Source of the DNA: Desulfuromonas sp964536375
GTDB taxonomy: Bacteria > Desulfobacterota > Desulfuromonadia > Desulfuromonadales > Desulfuromonadaceae
Direction of reading: 5' to 3'
Assembly: GCA_964536375.1 (NCBI GenBank)
Contig: CAZHXF010000045.1
Span: 1-20,852 of the forward strand
Length of the DNA stretch: 20,852 nucleotides
The notes beneath the pieces are model-generated. The model was not told the origin of the DNA. It ran no database searches and saw nothing but the letters and a program-made list of their open reading frames with translations. Numbering within the stretch: position 1 is the stretch's first letter; the number at the start of each line of letters is the position of its first letter. The position numbers were made by a program, and so were the translations under genes. Positions 14,468 to 20,852 of this stretch are shown one piece after another.

Positions 14468-14920
14468 TCAGGCTACATCAATCGCCATGGCAATTTCATC
14501 ACAATCAGGGAACTTAGGACATTTCATGCAATCGCCCCAGATTTTTTGGGGTAACTCATTTTTTTCGATAAAGCTAAAACCTAGGTGGGCAAAAAATTCT
14601 TCTTGGTATGTCAGAGCAAAAACCCGGTTCAAACCCAGTTCTTTGGCTTCATCAATACATAATTGCACCAACTGGCGACCACAACCTTGTCCCTTCAATG
14701 ATTCAGAAACCACCAACGAACGCACCTCAGCTAAATCGAGCCACCATACCTGCAAACTAACTGTACCCACAATCTCGCCGTCCTGCTCTATTACATAAAA
14801 AGAGCGAATTGCCTGATAAATCTCCGCCAGAGAGCGTGACAACATCAAACCTTGGCTGGCTTGATCGACTAACATTTTTTGAATATCTTTTGCATCAGTG
14901 ATACGTGCTTTTCTTATCAT
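14468..14920 (-). CDS. GNAT acetyltransferase, short ArgA-like type
   Basis: This single-domain, 150-residue GCN5-related N-acetyltransferase shows the acetyl-CoA pyrophosphate loop in GQGCGRQLVQ (about 77-86) and the preceding strand VRSLVVS. It ends with a cysteine motif (GDCMKCPKFPDC; C131, C134, C140) that I associate with the short N-acetylglutamate synthase-like proteins of bacteria that lack the full two-domain ArgA. N-acetylation of glutamate for arginine synthesis is thus the likely reaction, but it is inferred. The ATG at 14920 overlaps the recN stop (TGATG), and a GAGGAG signal lies five bases upstream. That favours it over the GTG at 14923. Confidence 0.75.
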   Translation of the reverse strand: MIRKARITDAKDIQKMLVDQASQGLMLSRSLAEIYQAIRSFYVIEQDGEIVGTVSLQVWWLDLAEVRSLVVSESLKGQGCGRQLVQLCIDEAKELGLNRVFALTYQEEFFAHLGFSFIEKNELPQKIWGDCMKCPKFPDCDEIAMAIDVA

Positions 14921-16605
14921 CACATCTCCTCGAACAGTGTCGGCTTCTGGCAGCGCCGCAATAGATCCCGCGCGTGGGCCACGGTCTGGATACTTAACTG
15001 GGCACCACCGAGCATGCGCGCCAATTCCTGTACCCTACCTTCATGATCCAAGCAGTACAGCTTGGTTGCGGTATTACCCGCCTGGACAACTTTTTCTACC
15101 CGAAACTGATGGTTAGCATATGCCGCCACCTGAGGCAGATGGGTAATGCATAAAACTTGGCGCCCTGCCGCAACAGCGCACAGACGCTCACCAACAGCTG
15201 AAGCAGCGATACCGCCAATACCAGCGTCCACCTCATCAAATATCATGGTCGCCAAGCCATCGGCGGCTGGCGCAGATTTGCGTAGCGCCAACATCAACCG
15301 CGACAGTTCCCCGCCGGATGCGGTATCTGCCAGGGGGCGCGTCTGCTGTCCCGGATTAGCCGAAAAATAAAATTCAACACGCTCAAGACCAAAAAGACCG
15401 GGTTTCTCTAGTTGGCATTGCTGCACCTCAAAGCGGGCATTCGGCATAGCCAGACCACTTAGCTCACGCACCATCGCCTGCTGCAAACGCCCAGCCGCAT
15501 GATTGCGTTTTCCAGACAGGGCAGCACCAACGGTGGCCACCTGCTGCTGTTGCTGCGCAATGTCCTGCTCCAACTGATTCATGGTTGCGACACCATCACC
15601 CAGCTGTTCCAATTCGTCATCAAGCTGCTGCTTTAGACTAAGAATCTCGGCAATATCAGGGTTATATTTACGCTGTAAGGCACTGATTACTATCAGCCGC
15701 TCTTCAACCTCCTGCTGACGCTGTTCATCAAAAACCACCCCTTCAGCTGTCTGGCGCAACTGCCCTGCCGCATCTTCCAAAGTAAACAGAGCGTCCTTAA
15801 TAGCAGTAAGTGGTTCGAGTAGCTGCGGATCTACCTGTTCTAATCCATCCAGCTGATGCACCACGGCACCCAGTTGTTCACAAATAGCGCCATTGGCGGC
15901 ATACAAGGCTTCATATCCCTGTTGGCAGCCAGCATACAAACGCTGAGCATGTTGCAACTTTATCCGCTCAACTGCCAGATCAACATCTTCACCAACAACC
16001 AACTGCGCCGCAGCAATTTCCTGACTCTGGTAGTTCAACAGATCAAGACGATTTTGCCGATCACTCTCGGCCTGATGGATATGCGTCAACTGCTTGTGTA
16101 ATTGTTGCAATTGGTTGTAGTGCTGCTGATAGTCCACCAACAACTCGCTGCATTGAGCAAAGCCATCAAGCAATTGCAGATGATTTTCTACCCGCTGTAA
16201 CTGTTGTTGATCGTGCTGACCAAAAATGACCAGCATTGGGGTCATAAGTTGCTGCAATTGCGCCAGCGTTGCCAGCGAGCCATTAATAAAAACGCGATTT
16301 TTCCCCTGACGCGACAAAATACGTTTAACCAGCAATTCATCATCACCAGAAAAACCCATCTGCTCCAACTGCTGGCGAATCTGCGGCTGGTCTTCAAGGT
16401 TAAACACCGCCTCTACACTGGCAGTTTCTTCACCACTACGCACCAAATCGCTACGCATCCGTTGCCCGAGCAAGAGCCCCATAGCATCGATTATTATCGA
16501 TTTACCCGCACCGGTCTCCCCGCTTAACACAGTAAAACCACGGTTAAAGCTGACCTGTAGATTGTCTATCACGGCAAGATTATTGATATTTAAATCGCTA
16601 AGCAT
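14920..16605 (-). CDS. recN: DNA repair protein RecN
   Basis: RecN is an SMC-like ATPase that acts early in recombinational repair of double-strand breaks. The 561-residue protein has the head-coil-head layout: Walker A GETGAGKS (29-36), the FGQHDQQ segment (128-134), a long Gln-rich coiled coil (about 150-370), the ABC signature SGGELSR (430-436), Walker B MIFDEVDAGIGG (454-465) and ITHLPQVA (487-494). Length fits the family (E. coli 553). It follows nadK by six bases, a conserved gammaproteobacterial pair, and overlaps the acetyltransferase gene at its 3' end. I saw no clear LexA box upstream, since it appears to be transcribed from within or before nadK. Confidence 0.97.
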   Translation of the reverse strand: MLSDLNINNLAVIDNLQVSFNRGFTVLSGETGAGKSIIIDAMGLLLGQRMRSDLVRSGEETASVEAVFNLEDQPQIRQQLEQMGFSGDDELLVKRILSRQGKNRVFINGSLATLAQLQQLMTPMLVIFGQHDQQQLQRVENHLQLLDGFAQCSELLVDYQQHYNQLQQLHKQLTHIHQAESDRQNRLDLLNYQSQEIAAAQLVVGEDVDLAVERIKLQHAQRLYAGCQQGYEALYAANGAICEQLGAVVHQLDGLEQVDPQLLEPLTAIKDALFTLEDAAGQLRQTAEGVVFDEQRQQEVEERLIVISALQRKYNPDIAEILSLKQQLDDELEQLGDGVATMNQLEQDIAQQQQQVATVGAALSGKRNHAAGRLQQAMVRELSGLAMPNARFEVQQCQLEKPGLFGLERVEFYFSANPGQQTRPLADTASGGELSRLMLALRKSAPAADGLATMIFDEVDAGIGGIAASAVGERLCAVAAGRQVLCITHLPQVAAYANHQFRVEKVVQAGNTATKLYCLDHEGRVQELARMLGGAQLSIQTVAHARDLLRRCQKPTLFEEM

Positions 16606-16611
16606 ATACTT

Positions 16612-17466
16612 CTAGCGTTCTCCCCAGCGCAGTTTGGTGCGTAACACCTCGAAATATTCCTTTGATGCACTCTTGATCAGACTGGTGCACATATTAGCCT
16701 TGCGAATCTCAACTACATCCTGCGCCTGCAGCGCCATCCCTATCTGACCATCAGCAGTCATAAATACCCGCTCTTCGTCGATACGCATTATGATACGAAT
16801 CACTGATTCATCGGAGACGATTATGGGACGATTGGTTAAGGTGTGAGCGCAGATAGGGGCAATTACCAAGCAGTGCAGCCCCGGATAAATAATTGGGCCG
16901 CCCGCAGCCAGATTGTACGCAGTTGACCCTGTAGGGGTGGAGACGATTAAGCCATCGGCCTTGAAGGTGGTAAGGTAGTGATCGTCTACCCACACCTCCA
17001 TATCGACAATCCGCGCCAAAGCTCCTTTATTAATAACTATATCATTGAGAACCTGATAATGGGCAGCCGGTTCATCACCGCGTTCAATCACCGCTTCCAG
17101 CATCATTCTGTTGGATACCGTAAAATCGCCGGTCAGCACCCTTTCCAGCTCTTCATATAGACCATCTAAGGTAATTTCGGTCAAAAACCCCAGACTGCCC
17201 AGATTAACTCCGAGTATAGGCACATCCAGAGCACCGACATCACGCGCTACCGATATCAGGGTACCATCACCGCCAAGGACAATAATGCACTCCACCATAT
17301 GCGGTAGTTTGACAGCATCAACACCTGCGTCTATCCCCATATCTGCGGCTAAATGTCGTTCGAGTAGCACCTGCACACCGCGCTGTTCCAGCCAGACTTT
17401 TAATTCCCTAGCTACTTCAACAGCTGCCTGACTGGTGCGCTTGGCATATATTCCAAAAGTTTTCAT
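16612..17466 (-). CDS. nadK: NAD kinase
   Basis: NadK phosphorylates NAD to NADP in the cytosol. The 284-residue protein shows the diacylglycerol-kinase-like fold motifs: GGDGT (65-69), NDIVIN (141-146) and DGLIVSTPTGSTAY (171-184), with LGSLGFLTEI between. Length is close to E. coli NadK (292). It is the first gene of the nadK-recN-acetyltransferase(-greB) cluster and is divergent from rarA across 249 bases. Confidence 0.96.
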   Translation of the reverse strand: MKTFGIYAKRTSQAAVEVARELKVWLEQRGVQVLLERHLAADMGIDAGVDAVKLPHMVECIIVLGGDGTLISVARDVGALDVPILGVNLGSLGFLTEITLDGLYEELERVLTGDFTVSNRMMLEAVIERGDEPAAHYQVLNDIVINKGALARIVDMEVWVDDHYLTTFKADGLIVSTPTGSTAYNLAAGGPIIYPGLHCLVIAPICAHTLTNRPIIVSDESVIRIIMRIDEERVFMTADGQIGMALQAQDVVEIRKANMCTSLIKSASKEYFEVLRTKLRWGER

Positions 17467-17642
17467 AACGCCAACCTATCCGTAAACTTGCACCACAAAT
17501 TAATTGTAGCAATGCAACACACATAACATAGTAACTATTGAACCAGACAGATATTCTCCAGCTCAAATACATGGTTAACTTCGTCGAAAATCTACCACAG
17601 CGTCCAGATAAAGTCTATGCACACAGATGCGTTGATCGAAGA

Positions 17643-17672
17643 TTGAGCCCAGCAACAAAACCATGCTACAGT
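17643..17672 (+). promoter_or_regulatory. Possible rarA promoter
   Basis: TTGAGC (17643-17648) and TACAGT (17667-17672) are 18 bases apart and lie about 45 bases before the rarA start. Both hexamers are only partial matches to the sigma-70 consensus. Confidence 0.4.
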
Positions 17673-17715
17673 GCCCAACAGTTTTACTATTTACCTAACT
17701 ACACAGAGCATACTT

Positions 17716-19032
17716 ATGGATCTTTTCACTAACGCAATTGATGATCAACAAACCCCGCTAGCTGAGCGTTTACGACCACGCCAACTCAGTGAAATTGTTG
17801 GCCAACAGCACCTGTTAGCCGCTGGTTGTCCACTGCGCCTTATTATAGAGAACGATCAACTTAGCTCATTGATTTTCTGGGGACCGCCCGGCACCGGCAA
17901 AACTACTCTGGCACAAGTGATTGCTCACAGCACTAGCAGTCGCTTCATATTTTTTTCTGCGATTATGAATGGCGTCAAAGATATACGGGCGATTGTTTCA
18001 CGCGCCCAGGAAGATCGAGCGCTCTATGGCACCCGCACCATCCTCTTTGTAGACGAGATTCACCGCTTCAACAAATCGCAGCAGGACGCTTTTTTGCCTG
18101 CGCTGGAAAAAGGTGACATCGTCCTCATCGGTGCTACCACCGAAAACCCATCTTTCGAAGTAAACGCAGCCCTACTCTCACGCGCCCGAGTATTTGTCCT
18201 CGAGCCACTGGATGTCGCAGCCATCACCGAGCTGATTAACCGCGCGCTTAGCGATGTACGCGGTTTTGGGGCACAGCAAATAACGATGACCTCTGAAGCC
18301 ATCGAACAATTAGCGCTGCTAGCGCAAGGTGATGCACGTATCGCTTTGGGCAATGTGCAATTGGTAGTCGAGACAGCTGCTGGTGCTGTGATAGATACAG
18401 AATTTGTGGCGCGTACCCTGCAACAGCGGGCACTACGCTACGATAAGGGGGGCGATGAACACTACAACGTGATATCCGCCTTTATCAAGAGCGTGCGTGG
18501 CTCCGATCCTGATGCGGCACTGTACTGGTTGGCGCGTATGATTGACGCCGGAGAAGATCCGCTCTTTATCGCACGCCGTCTGGTTATCTTGGCAGCTGAG
18601 GACATCGGCAACGCTGATCCACGCGGGCTGCAACTTGCCGTCTCAGCTCAGCAGGCGGTACATTTTGTCGGCATGCCTGAGGGGCGTATAATCTTGGCCC
18701 AAGCCACAACCTATCTTGCCTCGGCACCCAAAAGCAATGCCGCCTATGCGGGGATAAATGAGGCTCTGGCCGAAGTGCGCAGCAGTGGCGCATTAGAGGT
18801 GCCGCTGCACATCCGCAACGCGCCGACAAAACTTATGCAAGAGATGAATTACGGGGCAGGCTATCGCTATGCGCATGATTCAGCCAGCGGCTACCAGCAG
18901 CAGGATTACTTACCGGAACAACTCAGACAACGAAAATTTTATCGTCCGGTTGACAGAGGATATGAAAAAATCATTGCGCAACGGTTGAATTTTTATCGCA
19001 ACCAAGAAAAGCAGGACGAGAAGTTGAAATAA
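17716..19032 (+). CDS. rarA: Replication-associated recombination protein RarA (MgsA)
   Basis: RarA is a clamp-loader-like AAA+ ATPase that acts at stalled replication forks and is related to eukaryotic WRNIP1. The 438-residue protein has Walker A GPPGTGKT (56-63), Walker B ILFVDEIHR (Asp113-Glu114), sensor GATTENPSFE and the conserved C-terminal tetramerisation region (KGGDEHYNVISAFIKSVRGSDPDAALYWLARM, NAPTKLMQEM). The start is placed at the ATG at 17716, which gives an N-terminus (MDLFTN...PLAERLRP) matching the family. An in-frame ATG 45 bases upstream adds unrelated residues. The Shine-Dalgarno is weak (AGAG). Confidence 0.95.
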   Translation: MDLFTNAIDDQQTPLAERLRPRQLSEIVGQQHLLAAGCPLRLIIENDQLSSLIFWGPPGTGKTTLAQVIAHSTSSRFIFFSAIMNGVKDIRAIVSRAQEDRALYGTRTILFVDEIHRFNKSQQDAFLPALEKGDIVLIGATTENPSFEVNAALLSRARVFVLEPLDVAAITELINRALSDVRGFGAQQITMTSEAIEQLALLAQGDARIALGNVQLVVETAAGAVIDTEFVARTLQQRALRYDKGGDEHYNVISAFIKSVRGSDPDAALYWLARMIDAGEDPLFIARRLVILAAEDIGNADPRGLQLAVSAQQAVHFVGMPEGRIILAQATTYLASAPKSNAAYAGINEALAEVRSSGALEVPLHIRNAPTKLMQEMNYGAGYRYAHDSASGYQQQDYLPEQLRQRKFYRPVDRGYEKIIAQRLNFYRNQEKQDEKLK

Positions 19033-19064
19033 CAATTGAGTATTAACAAACTCCCAGATCACAA

Positions 19065-19472
19065 CTACACAGTAAACACCCAGAAAAAAGCAATAATAGA
19101 AATCACCCCCAGAGTCATCAACGAGAGATAGAACGCATCGTGTTTACGCCGCCGTCGCGTAATGTTGACCACCACCCCGAGCAAACCGATAACAATACCG
19201 CCGAACAACAACCAGAAGACATAATTCATTATCTCCATGTTCCAATCATGCGCAGCTTGGAGATTGTTTATGCGGGCAAAAAAAGTTGTAGAACGCGGCT
19301 TCGCCACACTAACCATAAAAAAAGCACCAAGCACCAGAGACCAACCGCTTATAGCAAACCAGCGCAGCGAACGCGCCCAAACATCGGGTCCGGAGCGGCG
19401 ATCACTACGCTCACGCCGGTCATCAGCATAGCGACCATCATCAACACGACGACGATCCAGTTGATTTGACAT
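19065..19472 (-). CDS. Small membrane protein with Arg/Asp-rich N-terminus
   Basis: The 135-residue protein starts at the ATG at 19472, with an AGGAG signal six bases upstream; longer in-frame starts lack an RBS. Residues 1-36 are hydrophilic and full of Arg and Asp (RRRVDDGRYADDRRERSDRR). Three membrane segments follow at about 38-57, 82-103 and 114-134, with a positive RRRRK loop after the second, which puts that loop in the cytosol. No family is recognised. It lies 102 bases downstream of amrS on the same strand and may be cotranscribed. Functional coupling to AmrS is not supported by anything else. Confidence 0.8.
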   Translation of the reverse strand: MSNQLDRRRVDDGRYADDRRERSDRRSGPDVWARSLRWFAISGWSLVLGAFFMVSVAKPRSTTFFARINNLQAAHDWNMEIMNYVFWLLFGGIVIGLLGVVVNITRRRRKHDAFYLSLMTLGVISIIAFFWVFTV

Positions 19473-19574
19473 ATAAATCTCCTCATGGTTCATGCTTGCG
19501 CAACATAGCAAATTAATGCACAAGTGTTATTTTAAACTATGCTCAATGACAATAATTACTGCCCACTAAATCTT

Positions 19575-20591
19575 TCAGTCCAGCCCAACACCGGCAATCT
19601 GCGCACCACAAACCGGGCACAGACCATGCCTGATTTTGTTGCTCGTTACCGCAAATCTCCGGCGCTCAATCAGCACAGCATGGCAAGCGGGACAAAAAGT
19701 GTCCTCGCCAGCACCAGAACGTAAATTGCCAACATAAACATGGTTCAGCCCAGCGTCAAAACCTATCTGCTGAGCGCGCTGCAATGTCTCCGGACTAGTG
19801 GGAGGTGCATCCAACAATTTATATGTCGGATAAAAAGCGCTAACATGCCACGGAGTATCCGCACCTAACTTATCGACAATAAAACCAGCCAACTTTACCA
19901 ACTCTTCACTGGAATCATTGTAACCGGGGATAATTAGGGTGGTAACCTCTAGCCATATTCCTAATTCACGATACAGGAGCAGACTCTGCATAACCTGCTC
20001 TAACTTAGCGCCACACACCTTGCGATAAAAATCTGGGTTAAAACCTTTCAAGTCAACATTGGCCGCAGTCAAAATAGGAGCCAACTGACGTAGTGGTTCT
20101 GGCGCAATATAACCATTGGTGACAAAGATATTAGCCAGCCCAGCTGCATGAGCCAACTGGGCAGTAGCATAAGCATATTCATAAAAAACTGTCGGTTCCG
20201 TATAGGTATAAGCAATACTCTTACAACCAGCAGCCACAGCCTGCGCGACAATTTTTTCCGGCATCAATCTGCTGCCAACAATATCATTTATCTGAGGATT
20301 CACCTGCGATATTGAAGCGTTTTGACAGTGCAGACAGTGAAAATTACACCCCATAGCAGCAACGGAATAACTCTTGGAACCTGGATAGACATGAAACAGC
20401 GGCTTCTTTTCAATGGGATCAATATTGTTCGCCACTGCCAGACCATAATTTAAAGTGTACAACACCCCGGCAATATTTTCCCGCACCTGACAGTGCCCCC
20501 GCTGCCCCTCATCAATACGACAATGCAAACGGCACAGCTCACAGCGCACACCACCATCAGCCAATGCAGTCCAAAACATAGCTTCATGCAT
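19575..20591 (-). CDS. amrS: AmmeMemoRadiSam-system radical SAM enzyme (AmrS)
   Basis: The 338-residue radical SAM protein resembles pyruvate-formate-lyase activating enzymes. It has an N-terminal cysteine set (C17, C20, C24, C34), the [4Fe-4S]-binding CNFHCLHC at C82, C86 and C89, LEVTTLIIPGYND, TPWHVSAFYPTYKL, and a C-terminal zinc-ribbon-like set (C300, C303, C325, C328). This is the layout of the AmrS family, usually encoded with or near AMMECR1- and Memo-domain genes, neither of which is in the window. The family's substrate is not established to my knowledge. The start is the ATG at 20591 after a run of G residues (GGGGGG, six bases upstream). Confidence 0.88.
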   Translation of the reverse strand: MHEAMFWTALADGGVRCELCRLHCRIDEGQRGHCQVRENIAGVLYTLNYGLAVANNIDPIEKKPLFHVYPGSKSYSVAAMGCNFHCLHCQNASISQVNPQINDIVGSRLMPEKIVAQAVAAGCKSIAYTYTEPTVFYEYAYATAQLAHAAGLANIFVTNGYIAPEPLRQLAPILTAANVDLKGFNPDFYRKVCGAKLEQVMQSLLLYRELGIWLEVTTLIIPGYNDSSEELVKLAGFIVDKLGADTPWHVSAFYPTYKLLDAPPTSPETLQRAQQIGFDAGLNHVYVGNLRSGAGEDTFCPACHAVLIERRRFAVTSNKIRHGLCPVCGAQIAGVGLD

Positions 20592-20716
20592 GACAACCCC
20601 CCTTTATCGCAACCAGACAATTGTCGTATTCTAACATAGAATCACTCAACTGCACCATATTCGATGGTACTTTGAAAAAACAATGCTAAAAAAAACGTTC
20701 ACATCAAGATAAACAC

Positions 20717-20745
20717 TTGACCACTAGTAATCATGTCACTATAAT
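20717..20745 (+). promoter_or_regulatory. Near-consensus sigma-70 promoter of tRNA-Leu
   Basis: TTGACC (20717-20722) and TATAAT (20740-20745) have exactly 17 bases between them. The -10 ends 13 bases before the first base of the mature tRNA. This is the strongest promoter match in the window. Confidence 0.85.
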
Positions 20746-20758
20746 CCGTTTTGCTTAT

Positions 20759-20844
20759 GCCGAAGTGGTGGAATTGGTAGACACGTCGGTCTCAAAAACC
20801 GATGGCTTCTGGCCGTGCCGGTTCGATTCCGGCCTTCGGCACCA
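20759..20844 (+). tRNA. tRNA-Leu (anticodon CAA)
   Basis: The 86-base gene has an acceptor stem GCCGAAG/CTTCGGC and an encoded ACCA end. The anticodon stem TCGGT/ACCGA carries the loop CTCAAAA (anticodon CAA, reading UUG). A long variable arm (TGGCTTCTGGCCGT region) is typical of class II leucine tRNAs, and the T arm is GCCGG-TTCGATT-CCGGC. It sits at the window's right edge, so whether it begins a tRNA cluster is unknown. Confidence 0.95.
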
Positions 20845-20852
20845 GAATAAAA

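Noticed and set aside
20759..20852. tRNA-Leu as an attachment site for an integrated element
   Set aside because: No integrase gene and no repeat of the tRNA 3' end is seen in the window. The sequence stops eight bases after the tRNA.
1..20852. CRISPR array or restriction/toxin-antitoxin system
   Set aside because: I saw no evenly spaced direct repeats and no cas, nuclease-methylase or typical toxin-antitoxin pair. The two small ORFs at 4015-4337 lack any known toxin or antitoxin motif.

Overview
The window reads as a gammaproteobacterial chromosome segment. A class II ketol-acid reductoisomerase gene (ilvC) lies divergent from ilvY, nadK is followed directly by recN, and greB, htpG, tag, rarA and a yjdM/phnA-type gene all resemble the enterobacterial versions. 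I cannot name a genus. The presence of an AmrS-type radical SAM enzyme and a short ArgA-like acetyltransferase points to an environmental rather than an enteric species.

The window has two parts. The left part (about 1-5820) is AT-richer and accessory. It holds an unknown protein with a DSVSISDAAR motif (225-782); a minus-strand group made of a small secreted protein, an outer-membrane beta-barrel protein and a stand-alone periplasmic C39-family cysteine peptidase (3626 down to 909); a damaged three-ORF cluster (5352 down to 4015) whose first gene is fused to the start of an IS3-family transposase; the rest of that IS remnant; and a REP/dRS3-like palindromic repeat at 5739-5815. The right part (5945 to the end) is compact housekeeping chromosome: ilvY<>ilvC, tag, a yjdM/phnA-like gene, then on the minus strand htpG, a CPA2 cation/proton antiporter gene, greB, a GNAT acetyltransferase gene, recN and nadK. 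Divergent rarA follows, then a small membrane protein gene and amrS on the minus strand, and finally tRNA-Leu(CAA) with a near-consensus promoter.

The most interesting unit is the C39 peptidase / beta-barrel / secreted protein group. The peptidase has its Cys-His-Asp triad and a signal peptide but no ABC-transporter domains. Its gene is translationally coupled (TAATG) to the barrel gene. The upstream secreted protein has, about 23 residues after its signal peptide, an LDEARGT motif that resembles the leader end recognised by C39 peptidases. This parallels the logic of the Pseudomonas Fap system (FapD is C39-like, FapF is an outer-membrane pore), but no Fap-type amyloid repeat protein is visible here. 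I propose it as an uncharacterised C39-dependent secretion or surface-protein locus. The second notable item is the in-frame IS3 OrfB chimera with two overlapping small ORFs downstream.
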